DNA of 64,000 bases from Anisus vortex (taxonomy: Eukaryota > Mollusca > Gastropoda > Planorbidae): contig OX421499.1 in the NCBI GenBank assembly GCA_949126835.1, forward strand, positions 5,936,526 to 6,000,525, given 5' to 3'. The position numbers and the translations under genes are program-made. The notes beneath the pieces were generated by a model that was given only the letters and a program-made list of their open reading frames with translations, was not told where the DNA came from and made no database searches. This document shows positions 46,401 through 61,200 of the stretch, one piece after another (the first letter of the stretch is position 1; every line of letters starts with the position of its first letter).

Positions 46401-49400
46401 ACTTGACATTATATATAAACAATACAAACGCTTGGCACAATATATAAACAATACAAACAAATGCTTGACACAATATATAAACAACACAAACAAATGCTTG
46501 ACACAATATATAAACAATACAAACAAACGCTTGACACAATATATATATAAATATAAACAATACCTGGTACAAATAAATGCTTGACAAAATATATAAACAA
46601 TACAAACAAATGCTTGACACAATATATACAAGATCTTAGAACTTTCATAACAAAATTTTATTTTTTATAAAAAATATATATATTATATATATGAAAGGCC
46701 TACAGGTAAATGGACATTTCATGGCTGATGAAATTGTATGTCTGAAAAAACATCCAGAAGGGGTTGAACTTTGTAAAGTTTGTTTCCATTATATCCTTCA
46801 TTAGTCGAGGGAGAAAAAAAGAAACTGTTTATTTTATTCGTACCGTTTCTTGCTCATTGTGTCAGCCACCTGCACAATTCTCGTATTGTGACTCCTTATA
46901 GCCGTGCCCGAGGCAGGCGATCTTCACTCATATAGAAATCAAGTTGAAGGAATTGCTCTAGCTCATCGAGCAACATGTTTATTGATGTCAATATGCAAAC
47001 TGTACCGGTTTGACTCAAAGACAATTTTAGGTGTTAGATATTTCCCTGAACTATTCCGTTGGCTCACACAATAGCCCTGGTTCTTTCTCCGCACCAACAA
47101 AATCTGCTACATTAGACAATCGATCAGAACGACTTGTTCTTTCTTTCCAAATAAATGGCCTTGAGTTGTTTGCCAAAGTTAGGCCACTAGCCGAAGGACC
47201 TCCTTGATCTGAAATTAAAAAAGTAAATTCATAAAAGATATAAAATGCTATCCAAAATTATATATAGGCTACCGGTACTTGTATTTAGGTATAAGAAGAA
47301 AATGTAAAATTCTTCTATATCTGTGGAAAAACAAAATCTCATCTGTGATCTGAAATATGTAAGTCAGTCCAGTTACATGTAAAAGAAAAATAAATGAATA
47401 AAAAAATATTAGTATAGTACACTTCGGACCAAATTGATCATAGGGTCGGTAAAAAAGCATTCACCAGTTTCTGTGTCCACAGCATAGTGTGTGATTTTGT
47501 GGCCAGCACAATGCACAGCCGCCTTTACTTTTTACCCCTTTACTAAAGTCAGATACCCATCAGAACTGGGTAGACACAGGAACAAGCTCTAGACCAGGGA
47601 AAAAATTGTAGTCTTCACCAGATTTTGAACCCAGTACCTTCGGTTGCCAGTCGAACACGCTGTCGCTTGGCGGTGCCCCCCCATGAATTTAGTGTACCCC
47701 GGTATATAAATGAATTAGATAGAGAAGTCTAAATCATACCATCATTATTTATATGAGCTGTCTGAGCTTTACAAAATACAATCCTCTTGAAATTCTTCTT
47801 CGTCAGAAAAAAGTTCACAGTCCTCTGAACCTTTGGGCAGTTCTCTAATATAGATTTTTTTCTTAGACTTGTCGTAGAACGTAGCATCCATTTTTGAATG
47901 AAATAGGCTACCTAAAATATAAAGAGTAAAAAATGCAGTTATTATAACATTTCATGTGCTTAGCTTCAGTGTTTATAGAATGAGTCTTTTTGTTAGATTT
48001 ACGAGAACAAAATTATAGATAGGATGATAGGGCTTAGGCGCCTTATATTATTAGCCATTAGCCTAATAATAATAATTAGGTTATTAGGCCTTCTATTAGT
48101 AAGTATTCTTATTCTAAATTCTAGTATTAGGCCTAGGCTTAGTGAAGTGTTATAAGTCCTTTCATTTATTATTTAAATGTGTATAATTAAATTTATTACC
48201 CCTCCAAACAATAATATAATAACAATACAATAGCTTTAAAAAGTACAACTAGATCTATGTCGACTATGTCAAGTCGACTCAAGTTGAGAAGTTCCAAAAA
48301 AATATCCCATATTGCGCGATGTGGTCTTTTGGCAACACACCATTTAAAGTCTATATTTTAAAATAATATGTGTAAAAGTTGTATATTATAACGTATAATT
48401 ACATTAAAAAGCATAATGAAAATGATAATAATTTTTTTGCATGCACATTTTATTCAAATAAGTTTATAAAATATGTTTGAAATCTCACCCTTTGTTATGC
48501 TAAGAAACAGGCACCTAGGCTTCATAATCGGGCACATAATAGAGTTGTTTCAAAAGCGTACGCATGAAGTAATGACGTCAAGTGCAAGAAAAGATGATAA
48601 ATTAAAGGGAAAACACCATAAAATTAATAGTGTATCAAAACGATAGCAGTTATCTGTTCATTACTAATGCGTAGCCATTTGGCTACATTGTACCATATAG
48701 GGTTAAAAAAAATAATGAATACATCACCAAATCTGACCTTTAGTTCTGGAGGGAATATTGGCTCTTGGCTTGGGTCATATAGTAATTGTTGAGAATTTTC
48801 ACACAGTTCCTAGTAATTAAATGATAAAATGATCACAAACAAATTGTTACACAAATAGATAATAATATTACAAAGTGTATCCCTACGTGCTTATAGCTTT
48901 TTGCATCTTGTCTTTTAGAAAAAAGTATCTGTATTTAGCAGTAGTGTTGGCATATCAAAGACTTTGATGGCAAAAAATCTGTTTGAGCACAGAGTTTCTG
49001 TTTCCTGTCTGAAGAGTGTCCCTGTGTCTACCCGATGTTAGTTGGGAAATGTAAAAGTTACTAGGAAATTGGCAAGCCACATAATGCCATTGTACACCAT
49101 GTCAAAAGTTTTCTTTCCAACCGGTCCCATTAGCTCTATAGGCCAAAATGACTTCTTTCATTTTATTATAAAGTGTAAACTAGATTTGTAAAATGGTTAA
49201 GACTTTTTAAAAGTCCATCTTTTCTTTTATTATGAATTGGTGTTTAATTGATTAGATTGATTATTCTTTTAAAAATCATACATTAGATAGATTACATTAG
49301 ATTACATTTTGATAATAGTGAATAGTGGGCCAAAGTAGAATTTCTAATTCATTCAGCGTGCCAAAAGCCTAACAGTCATCCTGATGTACACTAAATTTCT

Positions 49401-52204
49401 TGTAGAAGAGACTTAAAAAGACTTTTTTTGGCATCTTCCGCATGCCATTGAAAATCCCTCGGTGTGCCAAGTCTGGCATGCGTGCCCGTAGGCTGCCAAC
49501 CCCTGCATTAAGAGAACTGAATATATACATTTACAAGCTATAATAAACATCAGGAAAAAGAAAAGCACTAGTATTGAATAGTCAACAACAACTACCACCG
49601 ATTCCTTAAAACTAAATCAGTTAGTATTTTTGAAAATAAATAAATACTGCATTGAAATTATGTAACAAAAAAAAATATAGGCCTAATGTAGAATTTGTAT
49701 TTACTGGATGAATTATTAGTCAAAATTTGTAGTTAGTGGATGTCTTTTACATTATTCTTTTAAATTCAGGTACATTTTTTTTTCAACATGTATGCCCTGA
49801 CATGTATTTCAATTACTATACACAAACGAGCTATGTAATGCCTTTCATACACAATGAAGAGAATGATTAAAAATGAAAATTGCATTAAATTGTAACTTCT
49901 ATAATCTACTAAATAATACCTACAGCTTTAAATGGAATAATGTAAAAGACTCATGTCTTTTTAAAAGTGTAAATAATACATTCCTTTTTTTTGTTTCTAA
50001 GAATTTAAACCTAAAAAAAAAACAGACTTGAATAAATTTTAATTTTTAAATACATATTTAAAACATATATAAATAGAAGGAGTGTCTGTAATGTTTAAGA
50101 TAAATTCAGATATTTATGGTTGTTGTAAATAGTGTTTTGCTCCTTACATCTTCAGAATTCAAAGAGTCATCTGTGCCTGATCCGTTGGGTGCGCCATTTG
50201 TGGAGGCAGAGCCATTGATGGAATTAGCATTTTGATTCTTGCAGCAGTTCTCTCCCATTGGACATTCAGTATAGCGCTGCATTAAGATATGAACATGACA
50301 TGAACATTACTTTGAACATTAATTTGTTGTTCATTATTAGTTTGTATAAAGGTGAACAAAAAATGACACTTTCTTTATCAATACTTCAGTTTAATCTTAG
50401 AAATACAATCTTTCTCTAAGACCTTTAGCACAGCTAAAATATTATGGTCCACGGATATCTACGGAAATTTCACATATAAAAAAATAGCTAAAAGGGGTGG
50501 GAAAGCCGACTTCCTTAGTATTGTTGTTTGTAAAGTGACCCCTCCTCCCCAACTTCCCCCCCCTTTCTGACAGTGCCATTGACAACAAGGTTGACTAATT
50601 ATTAATAGCTGTCAGGTGCACACCGGTGAAGTTGGAAATTATGAAAAAAGTTTTGGTATCAAAACCTTCCTTTGAACTTAAAAGGAAATCCACATTTATG
50701 TCTAAGAAAATTTTTGCAGGATTGTCCAATAGATTTAATAGGGCACAGTGGCACGTTAAACTGGTGTACAGAAGGTCCTGGTGAAGGCTAGGGTTTTAAC
50801 CAGGGTCTGGAGGGTGTCCCTGAGTCTACCCAGCTCTGATGGGTACCTGACCTTAGTTGGGGTGAAGTGAAGGTGATTGTCTTTTATGCTGACCACACAG
50901 TCCCTTAGTATGGCTGCAGCCACAGAAACTGGTGAATGCTGCTTCACCGGCCCTATGATCAATTTGGTCCGAAGGGTACTTTACTTTAGTTTACTCCAAT
51001 AGATTTTCCACAATTTCATCGTGAATACAATGCATACGTCGATCTATTCTTTACATGATCTATGCAGTTATTTGCTTCTCTTGAAATATTTCCTTTTTTA
51101 TGGAATTGTCGTGAGTGCGGCTGACAGTATCAACATGTTCCATAAACATTTTTCTTCTCATAAATAGAATATTGTAACTCTAAGAGAACTATTTATCTAT
51201 ATTATTGATTGGCTACTGTACCTTAATGAAAGGGTAAAAACTTTCAAGTATTGGGCGATATCCAGTACATCGACACAAATTTCCTACAGTCAAGAAAAAA
51301 AAAGCTTTTTTATTTCAAAATATTTTAGAAAATCACATTACAAGTAATTCAAAACTGTATCATATCTTTACTAACATTTTTAATATTGGTTTTATGAAGA
51401 ACAGAAAATGTATAGAATCTCTAGAGGTAATTTAATGAAATGATGGTCATTAACTTTTATATATATATATAATCTAAACCAAGGGACGGCAACATTTTGA
51501 TTACAGTGTGCCAAAGTAGGATTTCTAATTCATTTGACATGCCAACAGCCTAAAAGTCATTTCTAACTTCTTGAAGAAGAGACATGAATTTGCATTTTTG
51601 AAAGTTGCAGACCCCTGATCTAAGCTTCTTATAGGGTTAGGACCAGACTTAGAACTAGACACTCCTCAACTCTCCTTTTTGACATAATTAATTATTAATG
51701 GATAAAATAGTCTCATTAACTTTTCAGCCCATCTGTCTTCATTTCAGTTGCCATTTTACAATATAAATTTTATTAACTTTTTTCAGAATTGATAGTTCAG
51801 ATAGCCATCTTGTCACAATCTCATCTAGAGTTTTTTTAAGTTTGTTATCTCTGGAATATGTCAGCCATCATTAAAATTATTATAATTATAGTCAGTGCTT
51901 TTTTTGTTAAAAAATAGGTGCCAGTACTCAGTGATGGATTGCCTAACTTTAAAAGCAGTTTCGCATTTTATATTTTAATTCTTATTGCGCGCAATTTTGA
52001 AACAATTCAATTTTAACAAATTAATAATATAATAAATTAATAATAAACGTTAAAATACAACAAAAGTAATACTTTTTTCCCCACATTGAAAAAGGTGCCG
52101 GTACGCCGTACCGGTGCGTATACCGTCACAAAAAAAGCACTGATTAATATAGTAGATCATGTGTATCTTTGTTGCTGCCTTATGCTCCACGGGTAGCGAT
52201 AAAG

Positions 52205-52247
<43 letters not shown>

Positions 52248-55200
52248 TGTATCTAATACTATACTAAAAGTATTATAACAATGAAAATTTACAAGCTGGT
52301 GGGATAACTGCTTACCATCCATAGCATCGTACAGTTGTTCTGTCGTGGGGCTGGGGTTATTTCTAAGTAGGGCGTACATAGACATAATGATTCCTGGTGT
52401 ACAAAAGCCACACTGGGATCCATGATTTTCTGCTATTTGACGCTGAAATAGAAGACTCAGGCAAATTAGGTATGATATAATTTAGGTCACATAAACATGC
52501 TATTGGCTACCTATCCAACTTCTACGAGTCATGACTTTATATGTGACTTTATAAAAGAGTTAGTCACCCCGAAACTTGAAATAACAAAGACAACTTTGTA
52601 TTAGCTGGCTAGATCTACATTTTTCAACCGGGGTATAATTGTTAAAAATTGCTAAAAAAAAAAAAAAAGAATTCAGAAACAGAAACAAATAGCGACCTAT
52701 CAATACTTCAATAGTATCAACCAATCAGAAAACCATTACCTATAGACCGCCGTAGCCTAGGCCTATAGGGCCTACCTATCCTATAGTAGGCCTATACTGG
52801 CTATAGAATAAAAAAGCTAGGCTACAATTATTGAGCTTAATTTTTTTAATATTGCCTTAGAGGCAGAGGCATTGGCCTAGATGCCATAGATATTTTTGTT
52901 AATTAAGTAGGCCTACGCATCTTAGACTCTTAGCCTAGATCTGGATAAAGTAGGCCTAGGCCTATAATATAAAATAACATTTTTGTAGTGGTAAGTTAAC
53001 CCTGGCAGCCGAGTAGGCCGAGTAGGCCTTCATGTTACGCCAAGCGTCAAGCATTTTATTTTTTTCTACCATAAAGTTATGAATGAAAAGAAACTTACAG
53101 AGTCAATCAGAGTGTAACAGAGCGAGGTTAAAATATGTAGGCCCTAACTGCTAACTGTAACACTTGCACAGAAGAATGTCTGAAAATGGGTCCACATATT
53201 TTTTGTGGAGATGGTAGGCTTAAATTAACTTATATTACATGTTCACATGTTGTCTGCGACCTAGCGTAATTTTTCTAAACATCTCATGAACATCGGTAAT
53301 TAGCCTAATAATTTGTCAGAGTGACAAATGCGCATGTCAAGTTAAGGGCGAAATCTAAGCGCCGAAAAACAAATTGTAACATAAATAGGCCAGCCTTTGT
53401 AAAATGTTGCGTCAAAAGAAGTAGAACAAAACTCAAAATCTAGGTCTGATTATCATGTATAGCTACAGATCTATAAAAGTAGCCTACATTTCGCAGATAT
53501 ATATGCGATAGACCTCATTGCAACGAGTCAAGGCATAGACTATAGGCTATCACTAGTCCGCGAAAATTTTGCGGATATTCTTTTCTGTAATATCTTTCAA
53601 GTTTCTTATCTTATCTTATACATTATACAGACGCTCCTTCTATAAAGAAGATTATTGCGTCCTACGCTCATCCGTGGTCCGAGTCTAGTCTTGCATTTTT
53701 ATTAATGTTTTAAATGATGTTAATTAAGTTACTGGTTTTCCTGGTTTGTTCAGGTAACCCATTCCATGCCCGAATGCCACTCGGGAAGAAAGAGTAGGCT
53801 ACTTATATGCATTTGTTCTCGCACAGGGGATAAGGAAAGTGTTTTTGTCTTTATGTTTATCTGAGCTTTGCAACAGGTTGTTATTGGGTTGTATTTTTAA
53901 ATTAGAGTTTAATGCCTTAATTAGGCTATGTATTATTACTAATAGGTCTTTTGACATTTATATGACACCAATTACTTAACGGTAAGCCTACATAATTGAC
54001 TCTAGTCTAAACTCAAACCACGGATGTAGGGCCTATATAGTCTACGTGTTTGGGATTGACGCAATAATTTTCTGTATAGATGGAGCGTCTGTAATGTATT
54101 AGATCAGTCAGGGCCCTCGAGAGAAAAAAAAGATGCCGGTACGAGATCTTTTCTGAATCCCCCCCGCGCCCCAATTTTTTTTCTAACACTTGTCATATCT
54201 AGATGATCTATTTGTATTAGCCTACATACGTTTGAAAAATCGGGAATCTTTTTAATAGGTCTGCGGTCTGTGGAACATTTTGTGAAACTGTCATAAAGGT
54301 TACCATTTACCATTAGAGTGTAATCATTTCAATCACAGCCTTACAGGTTTATTAAAAAAAATAGGGCCTACTTTAATGTAGTAGGCTACATATAATTCTT
54401 AGTTTAAATTATTTTAATTGTTCCTGTACTTCAGTAGGCCTATTGATCTTGCAAATAATATTACTATATTACAAAGATGTGTAAAAAGGGAAAAGTGACT
54501 CTCACTGTTGATTGATAATTTATGTCCTCTAATGTTTCTAGGTTTAGTGATTTAACTACTGGTGTTTCTCTTGTCAGTTGTAAATATTCAGCAGTAATGT
54601 ATGTTGTGTAGTCAAATGTAATTGATCTGCTGTGTGTATACGGTTGACACATAATTTTTTTTTTACAGACTCTTACTAAAATATATTTTGTTAAACGAAA
54701 AAAAAAAATGTGTTTTTTAAATTTTCAATACATTTGTCTAAAATTATGATACCTTAAATCTCCCCTCTTGGCTATCGCACTGGAAATCATGAAAGTGTAA
54801 AAGGATCGACTAACTAGCTTTAACTGCCATACTAGTAGCCTACCGGCATGCAGTGACATAGAGTATTTAGGCCCTCGCCAAGGGTCGGCAACCTTTTGCT
54901 AATAGTGTGCCAAACTAGGATTTTTAAATCATTCAGCGTCAACCTGCTCTATTATAATTTTTTTATAATAATATTTATTTAGCGCCGTAACAAGATAGAG
55001 GCCCAAACGAGATGTAGCCTATATGGGAGGGTTTATTTAACTTAGAAAAAAAAAACGTGTTCCTGGTTTTCATTCTTTTAAATTTATTTGCATTTAGGCC
55101 TACATCAAATACACAATTTTATTAGATTACTCAACTTTCACATTTTGATGGTTAATTATCGCCTAAAATTATCATTTCGTTATCGTGATTCAAGATAAGG

Positions 55201-58200
55201 ATCTGGCACCTGCTATAGGGCCTACATTAATTATATTTCGATCTCAGTTTTACTAAGATATACTCTTATATTATCGTCATCTATAGTGCAGTGCTTCATT
55301 ATCGTTAAGCGGTGTGGAGACAAAGTAATCATACAAACTTGGTAGTTAATGTAATGTTTAAAAATGTACACAATTCATTATAAATTATTTAGTCATATAA
55401 TATTTATTACTTTTCAACTAACTTACACAATTTGATAATTTTAAAATTATAAATTGTAAGAGCCATTAATGTTTTTTAAAGAAAAATATGAAACATATTG
55501 GAAATATTAGAGAAAAAAAAAACACAAACGGGCTAATTATCTCCCTTGTATTAAAATAAAGTTTCCAACTTGATTCTATAGTGATAGTGATTCAAAAAAA
55601 GAAGAAAAAGGAATGTTTATTAATATAACTAATACTATTATTTCTTTATACAAATATAGAATTTTGATGCAAATTTTTTTTTAATTCAACTTGCTGCATT
55701 TTAAATGGTCATTATCCCTCCACTTAAAAAAAAAGATCCACATCTAAGACGGTTGTTTATGGATAAATCCAGTCAGACTTTATGTGGTGTGAAAACAAGA
55801 GTCCATAAATTTAAAAGTCTTGTCTTTGTTTATAAAACTTCTCTCTATTTTAATATATGCCATAAATTAGGGAATTACAAGTAGTTAAGTGTTTTGAAAT
55901 TAAATGAACGTGCAATATTTGTCCAGTTTCAATGCAAATCCATTCCAGTGGTCGAACCGTTCAAGTGCTGTTTGGCCACGTCGGTGTAACTCACTGAAAT
56001 GTGTCGCTCGCCATTCAGAAACATCGGCTTCAACAGTTAGTGCCTCCTCATTCAATTCTTTTAAAAAATCAACAAGAAGCACCTTTTGGGGTCTTTCGCG
56101 TGCCGTCTAAAATCTAAAATCTGGCACGCGTGCCTTAGGTTACCGATCCCTGACCTAGGCTACTAAGCTAACAGGGAGAACTGTAAGCCTGTAAAGCTCA
56201 TAGGTCTATATTTGTAAGTGTCTCTGGAGAAAAAAAAATATAAGAGATCCTATAAGTGCTGTTCCGAACTGTACAATGAAGACTCAAAAGGTTAGACATC
56301 AGTACTTGACTGCCCAATGTCAACAACACAGACAAACATCCTATTCTCCGTGAAGAAGTGGAGCTGGCTGTACAAAATTTGAAAAAAGGGAAATTAGCTG
56401 GAGCAGACAATGTGTCAGGCGAACTGATTCAGGCAGGAGGTGACCCTGTAATAAACATCCTAACCAACATGTGCAACAGGATATGGCAGACAGGAGAATG
56501 GTCAACCCCCTGGACTCAGTCGCTGGTTATCACGCTCCCAAAAAATGGTAACTTACAGATGTGCCAGAATTACCATACAATCAGGCTGATTAGCCATCCC
56601 AGTAAAGTCATGCTCATGATTATATTAAACAGATTGAAACCACAAGCAGAAGAAATAATTGCAGAAGAGCAGGCAGTCTTCAGAGCAGGAAGAAGCACAA
56701 CGGAGCAAATCTTTAACCTGCGAGTGCTCTGTGAAAAACATCTCCAACACCAGAGCGACCTCTATCATGTCTTCATAGACTTTAAAAAAGCGTTCGACAG
56801 AGTGTGGCATGCGGCACTGTGGGCGACAATGCACAAATTCAACATAAATGCAAACCTCATTGAAGTCATCAAGAACCTGTACAACAAAGCAACTAGCGCA
56901 GTACTATTAAACAGCAAGCAGTGAGATTGGTTCAAAACCACTGTTGTTGTTAGACAAGGATGTCTACTTTCCCCCATCCTCTTCAGCCTCTTCCTTGAAA
57001 GGATTGTCAGATGTGCTAGAAGACCACGTCGGAACAGTCAGCATAGGCGGGAGAATTATAACCAACTTACGCTTCGCCGATGACATTGAGGGCCTAGCTG
57101 GCAGCGAGGATGAATTAAGAGAATTCAATGCAAAACTAGAGAAAACATCAAAAGACCAAGGTCATGGCAAATAGAACATTCACAAGTGAAATTCGGATAA
57201 ACGGGCAAAAACTCGAAGAGGTCAAGCCTTCAAATATCTAGGGGCCAGGGGCCATAATATCCGACGAAGGCTCAAAGCCAGAAATTCTTGCCAGAATGAC
57301 CCAGACAACCGCAGCGCTGAGCAAACTTAAACACATCTGGCAAAGCAAGAAACTCTCAGATCAAAGATTCGACTAATGCGCTCTCTAGCGACGTCGGTCT
57401 TCTTGTATGGATGCGAGGCTTGGACTCTCACTGCAGACCTCCAAAGAAGAATCAGTGCGCTAGAGATGAGATGCTACCGCAAGATATTGAACATCTCCTA
57501 TACAGAGCATATCACAAACGAAGTGGTCCGCAATGAAATAACTGCTGTCATCGGCCATACGAGGACCTTCTCACCTCAATTAAGAAGAAAAAAACTGAGA
57601 TGGTATGGACACGTAGCAAGATCTGGAGGTCTTTCAAAGACTATAATGCAGGGCACTGTCCAGGGAGGAAGAAAAAGAGGCAGGCAAAAGAAGAGATGGG
57701 AAGACGACATCAAGGAGTGGACCGGCCTGTCGTTCATCGACTCCCAAAGGGCATCACAGGACCGGAACAAATGGCAAGAGATTGTTAACAGTCAACGATG
57801 GTGCCCCAACGACCCACCCACGGGTTAATGCAGGGCACTGTCCAGGGAGGAAGAAAAAGAGGCAGGCAAAAGAAGAGATGGGAAGACGACATCAAGGAGT
57901 GGACCGGCCTGTCGTTCATCGACTCCCAAAGGGCATCACAGGACCGGAACAAATGGCAAGAGATTGTTAACAGTCAACGATGGTGCCCCAACGACCCACC
58001 CACGGGTTAAGGGAGAGAGTGAGAGAGAGAGAGAGAGTGAGAGAGAGAGAGATCTAAAATATCTAAAATAAATAGGCCCTATATTACAACTAGTTGCTTC
58101 TTTGCAAATTTAAGAAAATGTTCAAGCACACATTCAAAGAATACCAAAAAATAAGAGCCTCAAGCGCCACGTGAGGAGGTTTTGGGGCATCTCATCTTAG

Positions 58201-61200
58201 CTTTATTGCAACAATTTAAAAATACTTGCCTAATTGCCAATTTAATTTTAATATTCATGGGCCCCCTAAACTCTTATGGGCCCCGGTACGGCGTACCGCC
58301 TGTACCCCCTCTCGTGGGGCTTGTATTAGATAGCCTATATTAAATATAACTTAAACGATAGGTAGCCTACAAACAGGGCCGCCGAGAGGATTATAATATG
58401 CTGGAGCAGGGCTGGCATTGGGTCGCTTTAAAGCTGAAAGATAGGGCCAAATTATAGGCCTACTTTATCTGAGTAAAATATATTTATTTCAATAAGCTCT
58501 TTTAACTTATAATACTAGTCTTAAAAGACGTCAATACTATATAGATACTATATAGATACATAGTATCATTGCTCGTCAACTCATGGATGCCGATAGAGAG
58601 CAGAAGTAATAAAAAGGCAGCATTAAAATCAATAATTTTCTTTCTTTTACAGGCTTTCCATGGGTGTCGGTAACAATATTAAGCTGGTCAGGGTGAAGAC
58701 TTATTTCTTTGCATTAAGGTTGCTTTCAGCTGCGCTTTCAGCTTATATATAGGCCTATAGATCTAACTAGGCCTACTTCTTTCATTTTAAGCCCCTTTGA
58801 ACTTCATGCTTCCCGCGTAGCAATGTACCGACTGCCCCGCCCCCTCCCGTTCTGTGGCCCTGCCTACAGTTGTTAATGTATCACTAAGTGGCCTAGAAGT
58901 TTAGCCAATAACTGGGTCACGAAAATATAGGCCTACGGGTTCGGAAATTCTGAAATATGTTAACACAAGAGACATTAGTTATGTAACATATTTATTAAAA
59001 CAGTAAGCCTACGCAGAGACAATTTTGCCAATATCGCACTGTTTAGTTCTAATTTCCGAATTATTTGTTGGTCTTTGGAAGAACTGCAGCATGTGCATAT
59101 TATGGTAGCAGGTCTAATATAAGTATTCCTTTCAGACCATACGGTATGCGAAGCAGCGTTTCTGATGTAACGGCATACGAGGGGATTGCGTGGCCAACAA
59201 TATGGCCAACTTCTGTCAGGTAGGCTACCCATCAGAGCTCGATGGACTCAGAGACACCTACAAAAATAAAATCCTTTTGACAGGAATCGAACCCAGACCC
59301 CCGCTACGACAGTCGTGCGCGTTGACGTGTTCTATAGGCCTATGCCATGTGTAAAATGGCATATTATTTGAATTAGATACTCCCTTGTCTAGCTCTTTCT
59401 TTAACACAAAATTTTCAGAAATTATCAAAGTCTTGTAAAAAAAAATATACGTACAGATTCCGCTGTTAAATATCAAATCACAGGTAGGCCCTATTGACTA
59501 TTTATTTGAGAACTTGTAAAAAACAAATTTTTATTTTAATGGCAAATAGCGTTGGATAAACTGCTACCTTTTAGATACAAGAGGCTCCTTCACTTGTTTC
59601 CTTTGACGTAGAGTTTCCCAAAATAACAATACTATTAGCACACAGTTAACTTTAATGCCAAGTTATAAAGACACAGTAGACATAATTTTATAGACAAATA
59701 ATGAGAGCACATTGCTAACTGTAAGTTGCCTAAAAAAAAACAGAAAAAAAAACACCCTAGCCCTATGAATTTTTTTTCAGCGGGTAAACTTTCTCCATAT
59801 TCACCTGTCGACACCCATGTTGCCACCACTAAAAGAATCAGGGCCGTATTAAGGATTGTGGGGGCCCTGTTCCCAAAATTCAAATTTGTTGGGGGGGGGG
59901 GGCTTTTTGTGGCCTGGCCACTGCCTTCCGACATTGCTGTGTTAGCATGTGTTTTGGGATGTGGGGGCCCCTGACGCATGGAACTTGTGGAACATGCCAA
60001 AAAAAAACGCCATCTGTAAAGGAATGCAGACCTACTTGTATAGGATGGAGCTTTGTCCTGACGCTGCCGATGCCTTCAATTGTGGTGACAGCAATACCGT
60101 GGAGAGCACAGAGTGGAGACAGGCAAGAGTTCACAGCATAGTGTATGGGCATTGAGTTAAGGGGCAGTGGTGGGGCATCGTGAACTGATTCACACAAGGA
60201 TAAACTTGACACATAATACGAATAAGACACACAGAGACACACATAAACAAACAGTATTAATAAATGCAGTAAAAACAACGAAAACACCCACTTATAAAAA
60301 AGCGTAATAGGACTCAGCGTATATGATAAGAATAAGACACAGCGACACATGTATATGGTATTAAAAAGACACAGCGACACATGTATATGATAGAAATAAG
60401 ACACAGAGACACGCATATATATATGATACGAATAAGACACAGCGACACATATATATGTTAAGAAAAAGACACAGATACACATGTATATGATAGGAATAAG
60501 ACACAGCGACACATATATATGTTAAGAAAAAGACACATATAAACATGTATATGATAGGAATAAGACACAGCGACACATGTATATGATTGGAATAAGACAC
60601 AGCGACACATGTATATGATAGGAATAAGACACAGCGACACATGTATATTATATGATAGGAATAAGACACAGCGACACATGTATATGATGGGAATAAGACA
60701 CAGCGACACATGTAGGAATAAGACACAGCGACACACGAAGGCCTATATGATGGGAATAAGACACACTGGCACATGTATATGATGGAAACTAGAAACAGAG
60801 ACACATGTATATGATATGAATAAGACACAGTATATAAAATGAATAAGTTGAAGAGACACATACAAATGATACGACTGGGACACAGCGACACTTAATTAAA
60901 AAAAGGATACTTTATAATGTCCAGTGTGGTGTCGTATCTGGAGAACATCACCGTGCAGGCTCCACAGCCGCCCTCTCCGCACCCCGCCTTCGTACCTGTC
61001 AGGTGAACTGGGAATGCTGTAAGGAAATTCTTTCGGAGTATAACTTTGGCGCATTATCGGTGTCTTAAGTAGAGCCGTAATCCCATCGGACCTAATTGGT
61101 CCCACGAGGCCATTAAAGCCCACCGATTTTGTATGTCTCTTTGAAATATCGGAACTTAAGTCCAGCGCGTTATGACGATGTAAAAGGGTGGATCAAGAAA

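Larger units (their letters stand above)
46045..48706. mobile_element. piggyBac-like element, 2.66 kb, decayed
   Basis: Termini TTAACCCTATATGGTATACA and the inverse of TTAACCCTATATGGTACA, with TTAA at both edges. A second inverted motif around GTAGCCAAATGG/CCATTTGGCTAC lies inside each end. The 47800..47900 segment on the - strand encodes an acidic stretch ([13 protein letters not shown]) and neighbouring fragments are interrupted by stops, consistent with a dead transposase, though no catalytic motif is recognised. It carries a 33-bp minisatellite and a SINE inserted in it. Sits in XDH intron 8. Confidence 0.65.

Noticed and set aside
46261..46648. Several overlapping frames with repeated CLYIL-like hydrophobic peptides
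   Set aside because: Artefact of the 33-bp minisatellite; all six frames are open in parts and none has a non-repeat domain.
59880..60140. Upstream part of the 210-codon frame as extra N-terminal XDH sequence
   Set aside because: Residues before HYAVN come from intronic minisatellite and do not match the family.
60190..60200. CAG near 60193 as acceptor for XDH exon 4
   Set aside because: It would leave the wrong phase after exon 3 and run into a TAA, and would add residues absent from the family.
60361..60891. 176-codon repetitive frame rich in [12 protein letters not shown] units
   Set aside because: It is the 32-bp minisatellite inside XDH intron 3. Only the last part of an overlapping frame (60036..60144) is real exon.
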